Source: Oscillospiraceae bacterium
Lineage (GTDB): Bacteria; Bacillota; Clostridia; Oscillospirales; Oscillospiraceae
Direction: 5' to 3'
Length of the DNA stretch: 64,000 nucleotides
Assembly: GCA_015067615.1 (NCBI GenBank)
Contig: SVMD01000008.1
Coordinates: 51,364 to 115,363, forward strand
Shown: positions 53,973 to 63,150 of the stretch, in pieces
How positions within the stretch are numbered: the stretch's first letter is position 1
Layout: the number at the start of each line of letters is the position of its first letter
Notes under the pieces: model-generated
The model's database searches: none
What the model was told of the DNA's origin: nothing
Seen by the model: the letters and a program-made list of their open reading frames with translations, nothing else
Position numbers and translations under genes: made by a program

Positions 53973-54597
53973 ATTCTTCTTTTCCGTTTATGGCTGCCCA
54001 ACTCTCCGGGTCGAATTCCCGGTCCTTGAAGTAGTATTTCTTATCCTCCTCGGTGATTTTCCGGATCACCCGGGCCGGATTGCCCGCGGCGATGGACCAG
54101 GCGGGAATATCCTTCGTCACCACGCTGCCTGCGCCGATGACACAGTTGTCGCCGATATTCACGCCGGGCATCACGATCACATTGCCGCCCAGCCAGCAGT
54201 TATTGCCGAGGGTCACGTCGATGCCGTACTCATACAGGCTGTTCCGGGCATCGGGGTGGATGGGATGTCCCGCGGTATAAATGGACACATTGGGCGCAAA
54301 CAGGCAGTTATCGCCAATGGTCACCTTGCCCACGTCCAGAATGCAGCAGTTGTAGTTGGCGAAGAAATTCTTGCCCACTTTGATATGGTTGCCGTAATCG
54401 CAGTAGAAGGGCGGATTGATGAAGAGCGTCTCCTCGGTCTGCAGCAGTTCCTGGATCACCTTCTGGATGCCCTCAAAATCGGACCGGTCCATGGTGTTCA
54501 GCTTCTGGGTCAGGATCCGGGCTCGCTTCTGCTCCTCATAAACGCTCTCGTCGGAGATGTAGGGCAGCTGCAGGTCTCTTCGTTCTCGTTGTGTCAT
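53971..54597 (-). CDS. Sugar O-acetyltransferase (maltose/galactoside acetyltransferase type)
   Basis: 208 residues from ATG 54597 (ATGA overlap with the MATE gene; AGGAGGATGCGCC upstream). LFINPPFYCDYGNHIKVGKN, NYNCCILDVGKVTIGDNCLF, the catalytic His in YTAGHPIHPDARN, and GNNCWLGGNVIVMPGVNIGD then PARVIRKI define a LacA/Maa-type hexapeptide enzyme. These acetylate sugars in the cytoplasm, perhaps as detoxification. Coupled to an efflux gene, its product may be exported. Confidence 0.93.
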   Translation of the reverse strand: MTQRERRDLQLPYISDESVYEEQKRARILTQKLNTMDRSDFEGIQKVIQELLQTEETLFINPPFYCDYGNHIKVGKNFFANYNCCILDVGKVTIGDNCLFAPNVSIYTAGHPIHPDARNSLYEYGIDVTLGNNCWLGGNVIVMPGVNIGDNCVIGAGSVVTKDIPAWSIAAGNPARVIRKITEEDKKYYFKDREFDPESWAAINGKEE

Positions 54598-55943
54598 GGC
54601 GCATCCTCCTGTTTGGTCAGATTTCGGACCCATTTGTATTTTTTATAGTGATGGAACACGGCAGGGATCTTTACCCACTCGTCCATGTTGATGAAGATGT
54701 AGACCACCCAGATGGGCAGCTCCCAGACGAAGGCGCCCAGCATTCCCAGAGGCACCACGATGACCCAGAGGGTGATGATATCGCAGATAAAGCCGAAGCG
54801 GGTATCGCCGCCGGCGGGGAAAATGCCGGAGATGATGGCGGAATTGTTGCTCATGCCGATCAGATTGATGGCGCAGACCACGATCATCCACCGCAGATAT
54901 TCCCGGGACTGATCTGACAGCTCCGCCAGATTCAAAATCACCGGGGTCATGGAGATCAGGAACACCGCGGTGATGGCGCCGCTGAGAAGAGCCAGCCGGA
55001 CCACCTTGCCGCCGTATTTCTTCGCGGTTTCCAGATTGTCGGCGCCCAGCTCATTGCCCACCAAGATGGCACCGCCGGAGGCCAGACCCATACAGAAGCA
55101 GTTGACCAGGTTTTTCATGGTCATGGCGATGGAGTTGGCCGCCACCGCGTCGGAGCCCAGGCGGCCCAGGATCACGCTGCCCATGGTGATGCCCACGCCC
55201 CAGATCACATTGTTGGCGGTGAGGATCACGCCGTGCTTCCAGTAGTCCTTTTTCAGGGGGCATCTGCCAAAAAGGTAACCCTTTCTCAGCTTGATCCGGT
55301 CAGGCCGGGCGGTTTCCGCAAGGACCCAGACAAATTCCAGAACCCGGGTCAGGGTGGTTGCCAGGGCGGCGCCCACAGCACCCAGGGCAGGCAGCCCCAG
55401 CAGTCCGAAGATCAGAACGGCATTCAGGGCGATATTCACCACCACGCCGGTGGAGCTGATTACGGTAGCGGTTCCGGCCCGGCCGGAATTGCGCAGGATG
55501 GTTAAGTAGCTCTGGTTGATGCACATGAGCACATAGGACAGGGATACCGCCCTTAAGTAACCGCTGCCCAGCCGGATCAGCTCCGGGTCGGGGGTGAAGA
55601 TCCGCATGAGAAGCCCCGGGCACAGCAGCGCCGCCAGGGTAAAGAGCATGCCCACCGCCGCCATGGGCCGCAGCATCACGGCGAACACCTGCTCCACCTC
55701 CGGTTTGCTGCCCTTGCCCCAGTACTGGGCCGCCAGCAGACTTCCCGCGCCGGTAAGGCCGAAGCAGAAAAGGCTCAGCACGAAGGTGATCTGGGTGGCC
55801 AGAGACACGGCGGAAAGGCTCGCCTGGTCGATCAGGCCCATCATCAGTGTGTCCGAGGTGCTGACCAGCGCTGACATCAGCTGCTGGAAGGCAATGGGGA
55901 ACACCAGGGGCGTCAGCTTTCTCCAAAATTCTTTGTTGTTCAT
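54594..55943 (-). CDS. MATE family efflux transporter
   Basis: 449 residues with twelve membrane spans in two repeated halves (LVSTSDTLMMGLIDQASLSA and the second half with KNLVNCFCMGLASGGAILVG). MATE proteins exchange Na+ or H+ for drugs, or in the DinF branch other compounds. Located between a MerR gene (5 nt upstream) and the acetyltransferase. The MerR operator upstream likely controls all three. Confidence 0.93.
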   Translation of the reverse strand: MNNKEFWRKLTPLVFPIAFQQLMSALVSTSDTLMMGLIDQASLSAVSLATQITFVLSLFCFGLTGAGSLLAAQYWGKGSKPEVEQVFAVMLRPMAAVGMLFTLAALLCPGLLMRIFTPDPELIRLGSGYLRAVSLSYVLMCINQSYLTILRNSGRAGTATVISSTGVVVNIALNAVLIFGLLGLPALGAVGAALATTLTRVLEFVWVLAETARPDRIKLRKGYLFGRCPLKKDYWKHGVILTANNVIWGVGITMGSVILGRLGSDAVAANSIAMTMKNLVNCFCMGLASGGAILVGNELGADNLETAKKYGGKVVRLALLSGAITAVFLISMTPVILNLAELSDQSREYLRWMIVVCAINLIGMSNNSAIISGIFPAGGDTRFGFICDIITLWVIVVPLGMLGAFVWELPIWVVYIFINMDEWVKIPAVFHHYKKYKWVRNLTKQEDAP

Positions 55944-55948
55944 GGTTT

Positions 55949-56344
55949 TTATTCCTCCGGTATCAGGTTGCTGATATATTCCCGTTTTCCGGCCAGAACC
56001 TCGTCGTAAAACTGCTGCTTCCAGTCAATATAGGCGATGGAATCCTGAACCCGTTTCAGCTCCTGCTCCAGTTCCAGCCGCTTTTCCTCCAGGATCACCT
56101 TCCGCTCCGGAATGCTGGAGGGCCCCTCCAGGCACAGCTGCAGATACTGCCGCATCTCCTGGATGCCCATACCGCAGTTTTTCAGGCAGCCCAGGCTGTT
56201 GATCCAGCGGATATCCCGGTCAGAAAAGATCCGCCGGTTCTGCTCATCCCGCTTCACATTGGGCACCAGCCCCTGGTTGCAGTAAAATTTCAATGTTTCA
56301 TAGGAAAGACCCGTCTGCTCACAGGCCTGTTTCATGGTGTACAC
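55949..56344 (-). CDS. MerR family transcriptional regulator
   Basis: 131 residues from GTG 56344 with GGGGGAATTTTC as ribosome site (ATG 56335 is an alternative). MKQACEQTGLSYETLKFYCN forms the winged helix-turn-helix; RRIFSDRDIRWINSLGCLKN and a long dimerisation coiled coil (IPERKVILEEKRLELEQELK) follow. There is no metal-binding Cys pair at the C-terminus, so it senses an organic compound. It should twist open the 19-bp spacer promoter at 56357-56387. Confidence 0.92.
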   Translation of the reverse strand: MYTMKQACEQTGLSYETLKFYCNQGLVPNVKRDEQNRRIFSDRDIRWINSLGCLKNCGMGIQEMRQYLQLCLEGPSSIPERKVILEEKRLELEQELKRVQDSIAYIDWKQQFYDEVLAGKREYISNLIPEE

Positions 56345-56356
56345 GAAAATTCCCCC

Positions 56357-56387
56357 TTGACCGGTAGCCGCTACCGGGTGCTATACT
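56357..56387 (+). promoter_or_regulatory. MerR-type promoter with operator in the 19-bp spacer
   Basis: TTGACC (56357-56362), 19-bp spacer, TATACT (56382-56387). The spacer holds the perfect palindrome CCGGTAG-CCG-CTACCGG (56361-56377). It drives the aldo/keto reductase-MATE pair and overlaps the start region of the MerR gene. Confidence 0.85.
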
Positions 56388-56438
56388 GATACTATAGCAC
56401 AGCACACCGCACCTATCAAGAATCCGGGAGGTAAAAAT

Positions 56439-57557
56439 ATGAACCCTTATTTTGACAACATTCACAAGAACTTCGGCTTCGGCTGCATGCGCCTGCCCAT
56501 GGTAAACGGCGAAGTGGACAAGGAAGAAACCTGCCGGATGGTGGATGCCTTCCTGGACGCCGGCTTCAACTACTTCGACACCGCCCACGGCTACCTGGGC
56601 GGCAAAAGCGAGACCGCCCTCCGGGACTGCCTCACCAGCCGGTACCCCAGGGACAAGTACATCCTGACCAACAAGCTCTCCGGCCACTTTATCAGCAAGC
56701 CAGAGGACATCCGTCCCCTGTTCCGGCAGCAGCTGGAGGCCTGCGGCGTGGATTACTTCGACTTCTATCTGATGCACGCCCAGGATAAGAACAGCTTCCT
56801 GCGCTACAAATCCCTGAAGGCCTACGAGATCTCTCTGGAGCTGCTGGCCGAGGGAAAGATCCGCCATTTCGGCATCTCCTTCCACGACCAGGCGGATGTG
56901 CTGGAGCAGATCCTGACGGAATATCCCCAGATCGAGGTGGTGCAGATCCAGCTGAACTATGTGGACTTTGAGGACCCCTCGGTCCAGGCCCGGAAGTGCC
57001 TGGAGGTCTGCCGGAAGTTCGGCAAGCCCGCCATCATCATGGAACCGGTGAAGGGCGGCAGCCTGGTGAATCTGCCCGCCCAGGCCCAGGCCATTTTCGA
57101 CGCTTTGCAGGGCGGCTCCAATGCCAGCTACGCCATCCGCTTTGCCGCCAGCCAGGAGGGTGTCATGATGGTCCTCTCCGGCATGGGCGATATGGCCATG
57201 ATGACCGACAATATCGGCTATATGAAGGACTTCCGGCCCCTGAACGCCCAGGAGCAGGCCGCTGTGGAGCAGGTCTGTGACATTTTCCGGAGCCTGGGTG
57301 CCATTCCCTGCACCGCCTGCCGCTACTGCACCGAGGTCTGCCCCCAGGGCATCGCTATTCCCGACCTGTTCTCCCTGCTGAACGCCCACCGGATCTGGAA
57401 CAACTGGAACACCGGCTATTACTACCAGAATATCAGCACCCGGGAGGGTACCCGTGCAAAGGATTGCCTGGAATGCGGCGCCTGCGAGGGCATCTGCCCC
57501 CAGCACCTGTCCATCCGGGAGCTTCTGAAGGACGTTTCCGCCACCTTTGACAAATGA
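56439..57557 (+). CDS. Aldo/keto reductase with C-terminal 4Fe-4S ferredoxin domain
   Basis: 372 residues behind GGGAGGTAAAAAT. TIM barrel with FGCMRLPM, NYFDTAHGYLGGKSE (catalytic Asp, Tyr), ILTNKLSG (Lys) and FYLMHAQD (His). The C-terminus has two clusters, CTACRYCTEVCP and CLECGACEGICP, each CxxCxxCxxxCP. These proteins are a distinct oxidoreductase family of anaerobes, with electrons probably shuttled through the Fe-S centres. Controlled by the MerR promoter; substrate unknown. Confidence 0.92.
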   Translation: MNPYFDNIHKNFGFGCMRLPMVNGEVDKEETCRMVDAFLDAGFNYFDTAHGYLGGKSETALRDCLTSRYPRDKYILTNKLSGHFISKPEDIRPLFRQQLEACGVDYFDFYLMHAQDKNSFLRYKSLKAYEISLELLAEGKIRHFGISFHDQADVLEQILTEYPQIEVVQIQLNYVDFEDPSVQARKCLEVCRKFGKPAIIMEPVKGGSLVNLPAQAQAIFDALQGGSNASYAIRFAASQEGVMMVLSGMGDMAMMTDNIGYMKDFRPLNAQEQAAVEQVCDIFRSLGAIPCTACRYCTEVCPQGIAIPDLFSLLNAHRIWNNWNTGYYYQNISTREGTRAKDCLECGACEGICPQHLSIRELLKDVSATFDK

Positions 57558-57565
57558 GGAATACC

Positions 57566-58936
57566 ATGAAAAATCGGTTACCCACCGGCCGGTTGCTGGA
57601 CATGACCCAGGGCAAGCCCCTGGGACTGATCCTGCGCTTCGCCGTTCCCCTGTTTATCGGCAATATCTTCCAGCAGCTCTACTCCATGGCGGACACCATG
57701 GTGGTGGGGCACCATCTGGGGGACCAGGCCCTGGCCGCCATCGGTGCCACCGCATCGCTGTTCAGCCTGATCATCAACTTCGCCGGAGGCTTGAACAACG
57801 GCTACGGCATCGTGGTGACCCAGCGCTTCGGCTCCCACGATACCAGGCAGATGAAACAGGCCATCGCCGGTATGCTGGTGCTGAATGTAGCCGCCGCCCT
57901 GGTGCTGACCACCCTGGCGCTGATCTGTCTGCGTCCGCTCATGACCTTCATGAACACCCCGGCAGCGGTTTTTGACCAGGCTTACCGCTACATGGTCATC
58001 ATTTTCGCCGGTATGGCCGCCACCATGGGCTACAATCTCTTTGCCGCCATTCTCCGTGCCTTCGGCAACAGCCGGTCGCCCCTTTACTTTCTGATCCTGT
58101 CCAGTCTGCTGAACATCCTGCTGGATGTGCTGTTCGTGATGGTCTTTTCCATGGGCATCGGCGGCGCGGCCCTGGCCACGGTGCTGGCCCAGACGGTCAG
58201 TGCGGTGCTTTGCGGCGGCTATGTAGTGAAATATTACCGGGAATATCTGCCGGAGCCCTCGGACTTCCGGGTTCCGAAGAGAATCCTGCGAAATCTGTTT
58301 ACCATGGGCTTCTCCATGGCTCTGATGTCCAGCCTGGTGGATCTGGGCTCCGTGTTCTTCATCCGGGCCAACAATATGCTGGGCGAAGCCATGATCACCG
58401 CCTACGCCGCCGGACGGAAGCTGCTGATCATCATGATCCAGCCCCAGTCCACCATTGCCACCGCAAATTCCACCTTCATCGCCCAGAACTGGGGCGCCCG
58501 GAAGCCGGACCGGATCCGCACCGCTTTGCGGCAGTCCCTGCTGCTGGAGCTGGGCTGGAGCTTCTTCGCCTCCACGGTGATCTTCCTCTTCGGCGCCGGG
58601 CTGATCCGGCTCACCACCGGAACGGAGGATCCCCGGATTATTTCCAGCGCAGTACTGAGCCTGCGGATCCATTTTGCCATGTTCCCTGTGCTGGGTATGC
58701 TCTTCTGCATCCGCACCGCCCTGCAGGCCATGGGCCAGAAGCTGGCCCCGGTGCTGTCCAGCGGCATCGAGCTGGGCATGAAGATCCTGTCGGCCAACCT
58801 GTTCATCCCCCATCTGGGGTTCCTGGGCACCTGCATCACCGAGCCCATCACCTGGGGACTGATGGTGATCTTCCTGTCCACGGTTTACTTAAGCCGCCGG
58901 AAGGCCCTGTTTGCCTCCCTCAGCAGCGTAAATTGA
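57566..58936 (+). CDS. MATE family efflux transporter, second
   Basis: 456 residues from ATG 57566 (GAGGAATACC upstream; ATG 57554 overlaps the previous stop and would add 4 residues). Twelve spans with NIFQQLYSMADTMVVGHHLG at the first span, the NorM/DinF-type subgroup that is different from the MATE on the other side of the MerR gene. It overlaps or abuts the reductase gene, so both are expressed together. Confidence 0.93.
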   Translation: MKNRLPTGRLLDMTQGKPLGLILRFAVPLFIGNIFQQLYSMADTMVVGHHLGDQALAAIGATASLFSLIINFAGGLNNGYGIVVTQRFGSHDTRQMKQAIAGMLVLNVAAALVLTTLALICLRPLMTFMNTPAAVFDQAYRYMVIIFAGMAATMGYNLFAAILRAFGNSRSPLYFLILSSLLNILLDVLFVMVFSMGIGGAALATVLAQTVSAVLCGGYVVKYYREYLPEPSDFRVPKRILRNLFTMGFSMALMSSLVDLGSVFFIRANNMLGEAMITAYAAGRKLLIIMIQPQSTIATANSTFIAQNWGARKPDRIRTALRQSLLLELGWSFFASTVIFLFGAGLIRLTTGTEDPRIISSAVLSLRIHFAMFPVLGMLFCIRTALQAMGQKLAPVLSSGIELGMKILSANLFIPHLGFLGTCITEPITWGLMVIFLSTVYLSRRKALFASLSSVN

Positions 58937-58982
58937 CCCGCATAGCCCAGAAAAAAACGCATAGGCTTTACCGGGTGATGCT

Positions 58983-59459
58983 ATGAACAAGCCAACTGGA
59001 AAGCAAATCGTATTCTGGATCCTACTGTCGGAAGCGGTGGGGCTTCTGTCGGGCCTTCTCAGTCGGGAGGGCACGGCCCTCTACGCCGAACTGCTGCAAA
59101 AGCCGCCCCTGTCGCCGCCAGGCTGGGTGTTCCCGGTGGTCTGGACCGTTCTTTACGGTCTGATGGGCCTCAGCGCAGCGAAAATATACGCCGCTCCCCC
59201 AACCCAGGCCCGGAGCCGGGGACTGAACCTCTTTATCGCCCAGCTGATCGTGAATTTCTTCTGGAGTCCCATCTTTTTCAATGCCCAAGCCTACGGCTTC
59301 GCCCTGGCCTGGCTGCTGCTTCTGTGGGTACTGGTGGTGCTGATGACCTTGCAGTTCCGGAAGGTGGACAGGACCGCTGCATTGCTGCAAATTCCCTACA
59401 TCCTCTGGCTGACCTTCGCCGCCTACCTCAACTACGGCGTCTGGCAGCTGAACCGGTAA
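58983..59459 (+). CDS. tspO: TspO/MBR family protein
   Basis: 158 residues, five membrane spans. KPPLSPPGWVFPVVWTVLYG, NFFWSPIFFNAQAYGFALAW and PYILWLTFAAYLNYGVWQLN are the family's tryptophan-rich signature. TspO proteins bind tetrapyrroles and cholesterol-like ligands and affect stress responses; in Bacillus it degrades porphyrins. Start ATG 58983, 46 nt after the MATE gene, weak ribosome site. Confidence 0.94.
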   Translation: MNKPTGKQIVFWILLSEAVGLLSGLLSREGTALYAELLQKPPLSPPGWVFPVVWTVLYGLMGLSAAKIYAAPPTQARSRGLNLFIAQLIVNFFWSPIFFNAQAYGFALAWLLLLWVLVVLMTLQFRKVDRTAALLQIPYILWLTFAAYLNYGVWQLNR

Positions 59460-59482
59460 ATTGTTGTTTATGGGGGTAGCCG

Positions 59483-59601
59483 CCTTGCCTCCCCCTTTGG
59501 GGGAGGTGGCAGCCAAAGGCTGACGGAGAGGGTGTCGCAATGTATTTTGCCCTCTCAGTCACCGCTAAAGCGGTGCCAGCTCTCCCGGAGGGAGAGCCAA
59601 G
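59483..59601. repeat. REPIN-like long inverted repeat
   Basis: Two modules of about 50 bp in inverted order, each with two hairpins: CTTGCCTCCCCCTTTGG... (59483-59532) and the reverse of CTTGGCTCTCCCTCCGG... (59550-59601), meeting at GAGAGGG/CCCTCTC. No coding capacity. This type is abundant between genes of gut Clostridia. Confidence 0.75.
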
Positions 59602-59621
59602 TTACTAAGCTAAACGATCAT

Positions 59622-60926
59622 TCACCTGTCCTTCATATCCCGGATTGCCGGCGTATCCAGCAGCTTTCCTTTGCTGTCGAACCGGGAGCCATGGCAGGGG
59701 CAGTCCCAGGAATGCTCCCAGGGGTTCCACTTCAGGGCGCAGCCCTGATGGGGGCACCGGGGCCGGGTGGGAGTCAGCAGATTCAGGGCCGATTCCAGAA
59801 TATTCAACCCCAGCTTCGGATGCAGCATGCTCCGGGCCGGATCGAACAGACGTGCATAGGAATTTTCCCGGTCCAGAAGCTGATCCTTCAGCAGCAGCGC
59901 CGCGGTCATGGACCCGGTCATGCCCCATTTATTGAAGCCCGTGGCCACATACAGCCAGGGGGTCGCAGGACTGTACCGTCCGATATAGGGCATCTGGTCC
60001 AGGGTCATGCAGTCCTGAGCTGCCCACCGGGCCGCTTCCCGGGCGCCGGGGTAATGGGCTTTGGCAAAGGCCGACAGGGGCTCCCAGGCGGCGGTTTCCT
60101 TGCCGGTCCGGTGGCTCCCTCCCCCTAAAATCAGAAAATCCTCCTGATTCCGGAAGGACAGCCCCGTCCCGGAGGCGTCCAGATACATCCCTTCCACCTG
60201 CTGAGCCCCCTCCAGGGCCATCACATAGGACCGGGACTGGTACTGCTTCACGAAGTACAGCCCCCGACGGTTGAGAATGGGGAAATGGGTGGCCACCACA
60301 ATCTTTTTCGCCCGGATGCAGCCCTGGTTGGTCCAGACCTTTCCCGGCTCGATCCGGTAAGCCCGGGTCCGCTCCCGGATGTTCAGGTCCCCAACGATCC
60401 CCGCCAGAAATTTCAGGGGATGGAACTGGGCCTGATCCCGGAAGCACACCGCCCCGGCGGTGGCCATGGGCAGGGGCAACTGATGAACCAGCTCCCCCGG
60501 AATTCCGGCCCGGAACAGGGCTTCCAGCTCACTGTCCAGCGCCGCCGTGTCCTCCAAAGTATAAATATAATTGTCCTTATTTTCAAAATCGCAGAGGATC
60601 TCCGCCGCCAGTTCCCGGTACCGGGCCAGCGCCGCCTGATTCACCTGATAGTAACCCTTCGCCGCCTCCGGGCCATAGGTTTTCAGCAGTTTGCTGTAGA
60701 TCAGGCCGTGCTGGGAGGTGATCTTGGCGGTGGTATTGGCCGTGACTCCCCCACCGATCCGCTCCGCTTCGATGACCAGGCAGTCCAACCCTGCCCTCTT
60801 TAATTCAAAAGCGCACAGGAGCCCCGCCATGCCGCCGCCGATGATCAGCACATCGGTCCTGCAGGCTCCGGAAAGGGCCGGAAAAGAGGGAAGCTCCGCA
60901 GTTTTCCTCCATATGGATTCATTCAT
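59622..60926 (-). CDS. FAD-dependent oxidoreductase with C-terminal Rieske domain
   Basis: 434 residues from ATG 60926, where homology starts; the open frame extends 33 codons upstream without support. The FAD loop VLIIGGGMAGLLCAFELKRA (about 25-44), THFPILNRRGLYFVKQY, and a Rieske domain with CPHQGC (C391, H393) and CPCHGS (C409, H412); C396 and C411 form the usual disulfide. It is a D-amino-acid-oxidase-like (DAO) fold coupled to a 2Fe-2S cluster. Substrate unknown. Its own transcription unit, divergent from the aldo/keto reductase. Confidence 0.92.
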   Translation of the reverse strand: MNESIWRKTAELPSFPALSGACRTDVLIIGGGMAGLLCAFELKRAGLDCLVIEAERIGGGVTANTTAKITSQHGLIYSKLLKTYGPEAAKGYYQVNQAALARYRELAAEILCDFENKDNYIYTLEDTAALDSELEALFRAGIPGELVHQLPLPMATAGAVCFRDQAQFHPLKFLAGIVGDLNIRERTRAYRIEPGKVWTNQGCIRAKKIVVATHFPILNRRGLYFVKQYQSRSYVMALEGAQQVEGMYLDASGTGLSFRNQEDFLILGGGSHRTGKETAAWEPLSAFAKAHYPGAREAARWAAQDCMTLDQMPYIGRYSPATPWLYVATGFNKWGMTGSMTAALLLKDQLLDRENSYARLFDPARSMLHPKLGLNILESALNLLTPTRPRCPHQGCALKWNPWEHSWDCPCHGSRFDSKGKLLDTPAIRDMKDR

Positions 60927-61042
60927 AACATCACCGGGCTTAGTTTGCCCGGTTTTTTTGTATTTACCCGAAAACGGCGGTTTACAGCCCAGTCCTGGCT
61001 GTGTTACAATAAAAATACATATCACACAAGGAGGATCCCGCC

Positions 61043-62035
61043 ATGTACCTTGCTTCCGAAACCCGATACGACACCATGCCCTACCCCGCCCTGGGCAAAA
61101 GCGGCCTGCGGCTCAGCGCCGTTTCTCTGGGCCTGTGGCACAATTTTGGCGATACCGCCCGGTTTGACAACATGCAGAAGATGTGCTTCACCGCCTTCGA
61201 CAACGGCATCACCCATTTTGACCTGGCCAACAACTACGGTCCTCCGGAAGGCGCGGCGGAGATCAACTTCGGCCGGATCCTGAAGGAGGACCTGGGCCGC
61301 TACCGGGATGAGCTGATCATCTCCACCAAGGCCGGCTACTGGATGTGGCCCGGCCCCTACGGCGACTGGGGCAGCCGGAAATATCTGCTGGCTTCTCTGG
61401 ATCAGAGCCTGAAGCGGCTGGGCCTGGACTATGTGGACATCTACTACCACCACCGGATGGATCCCAACACCCCTCTGGAGGAGACCATGGGTGCCCTGGC
61501 CACCGCGGTCCAGTCCGGTAAGGCGTTGTATGTGGGCCTTTCCAACTACGATGGGGAGCATCTGGCCCAGGCAGCCGCCATTCTGGAGGACCTGAAGGTG
61601 CCCTTTGTGATCAACCAGAACCGCTATTCCATTTTTGACCGGACCATTGAGAACAATGGTCTGAAGGAGACCTCCGCCCGGCTGGGCAAGGGCATCATCG
61701 CCTTCTCCCCCCTGGCCCAGGGCATGCTGTCGGACCGGTACCTGAAGGGTGTTCCCTCCGACTCCCGGATTGTCACCGACGGCCGGTTCCTGAAGGAAAA
61801 CGCCCTGACCCCGGAACGGCTGGAACAGATTCGACAGCTGAACGATCTGGCCGCCCAGCGGGGACAGACCCTGGCCCAGATGGCCCTTTCCTGGATTCTC
61901 CGGGACGGCATCGTCACCAGCGTCCTGGTGGGCGCCTCCCGGCCGGAGCAGGTGCTGGACAACATCAAGGCCGCGGAGAATACGAAGTTTACCGTCGAAG
62001 AACTGGAACGCATCGACCGGATCTCCCTTGGATAA
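61043..62035 (+). CDS. Aldo/keto reductase, YghZ/L-glyceraldehyde-3-phosphate reductase-like
   Basis: 330 residues behind AAGGAGGATCCCGCC. FDLANNYGPPEGAAEINFGR, ISTKAGYWMWPGPYGDWGSR, YYHHRMDPNTPLEETMGAL and SVLVGASRPEQVLDN match the YghZ/GpR group, which reduces L-glyceraldehyde 3-phosphate and methylglyoxal with NADPH. The catalytic Asp, Tyr, Lys and His are visible. Terminator follows. Confidence 0.93.
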   Translation: MYLASETRYDTMPYPALGKSGLRLSAVSLGLWHNFGDTARFDNMQKMCFTAFDNGITHFDLANNYGPPEGAAEINFGRILKEDLGRYRDELIISTKAGYWMWPGPYGDWGSRKYLLASLDQSLKRLGLDYVDIYYHHRMDPNTPLEETMGALATAVQSGKALYVGLSNYDGEHLAQAAAILEDLKVPFVINQNRYSIFDRTIENNGLKETSARLGKGIIAFSPLAQGMLSDRYLKGVPSDSRIVTDGRFLKENALTPERLEQIRQLNDLAAQRGQTLAQMALSWILRDGIVTSVLVGASRPEQVLDNIKAAENTKFTVEELERIDRISLG

Positions 62036-62041
62036 ATGAAA

Positions 62042-62073
62042 AAAGGCAGATGCCCAATCGGGCATCTGCCTTT
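62042..62073 (+). terminator. Rho-independent terminator
   Basis: A 14-bp perfect stem (62042-62055 with 62060-62073), 4-nt loop; A-rich and T-rich flanks allow use from both sides. Confidence 0.85.
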
Positions 62074-62106
62074 CCCTATGATGAGCAATTCAATGTAGAA
62101 TGCCAC

Positions 62107-63150
62107 TTATTTTATCACGCAAAGACCAATTTCAGTATTGTTAAATGTAGAAACTTCCCGCATTACTCCAATGAAGGTCACTGTATCACCTACAGACAGG
62201 CCTGTATCATCTGCTTCATCAACCCAGCAAGTGATATTCAAACCACTGCCACCACGTTCGCCCCAAAGATAGTATCCTGTCATTATACCGCCGTCAGAAA
62301 TATATGTGACAGTGCCAGTGATTTCAATCCATTGGCCGTTATACTTTTCTCCAGCAGCATCTTTGTCTTTGTTGATTTCTGCAACCAGTTCGGAAACAGA
62401 GAGACTGTATGCAATTTCAATGTTATCCCTCTGCGGTTTTGGCAACACTGTAGAATTAGGGTCTTGGAGTTTTCCTGTGCCATTTTCTGCCCACTGATTG
62501 ATATTCGTCGTATCATCATCAGTCCAGAACTTTATAGATGTCAAATATTCATAAGGATAGATGTCTTTTTCGGGTTCGCTATCAAACCACTCTTGCGTAG
62601 TGATTCTGTAGAATCTGGAATGAACCCATGTTTCGGGGGCAAGCATATCAACGATACTACCCTTATCAAAAGTAATTTTATAATCCCGGTTATAAAAGAA
62701 GGCTGTTTCTACAGTACCCACACATTCAACTCTTTCAATATAGTCTGGAATCTCACCAATTTCAATGAAGGCACGCTCAATATCAACAGCCAGTTCAGCA
62801 GGAATATCCTTTTTCCAAGCGGGTACATCAGCATCCATTTCAACAGGTTCAGTATAAGCTGTTGTTTCTTTAGCTAAAGGTTTATCTTCTGTGTTCTGGG
62901 CTGTTCTACTGCTTACGGGTACAGTAAGAAACATAACAACAAACAGTGCAAAAGCCAGGGCAATTCTAAGCTTTCCATTGATAGCCTTCTTTATAACATT
63001 CTGCCATTTGTTGATAGGAATAAGCAGAGCAGTAATTAACAAGGAAATGATACCACTATAATGTGGTAAAAAAGCTACTGCGGACATTATAAAGAAGAAC
63101 GACAGCAACCACGAAATAACCTTGCCAAAGAAAATGAATAGTTGCTTCAT
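62107..63150 (-). CDS. Membrane protein with OB-fold (tRNA_anti-like) domain
   Basis: 347 residues. Three membrane spans at the N-terminus (WLLSFFFIMSAVAFL, IISLLITALLIPI, LRIALAFALFVVMFLTV) are followed by an outside part. Its end reads YNGQWIEITGTVTYISDGG and VGDTVTFIGVMREV, the OB-fold pattern of tRNA_anti-like domains found in secreted and membrane proteins. A beta-rich acidic middle region is unknown. Base composition is AT-richer than the neighbours, a sign of recent arrival. Function unknown. Confidence 0.75.
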   Translation of the reverse strand: MKQLFIFFGKVISWLLSFFFIMSAVAFLPHYSGIISLLITALLIPINKWQNVIKKAINGKLRIALAFALFVVMFLTVPVSSRTAQNTEDKPLAKETTAYTEPVEMDADVPAWKKDIPAELAVDIERAFIEIGEIPDYIERVECVGTVETAFFYNRDYKITFDKGSIVDMLAPETWVHSRFYRITTQEWFDSEPEKDIYPYEYLTSIKFWTDDDTTNINQWAENGTGKLQDPNSTVLPKPQRDNIEIAYSLSVSELVAEINKDKDAAGEKYNGQWIEITGTVTYISDGGIMTGYYLWGERGGSGLNITCWVDEADDTGLSVGDTVTFIGVMREVSTFNNTEIGLCVIK

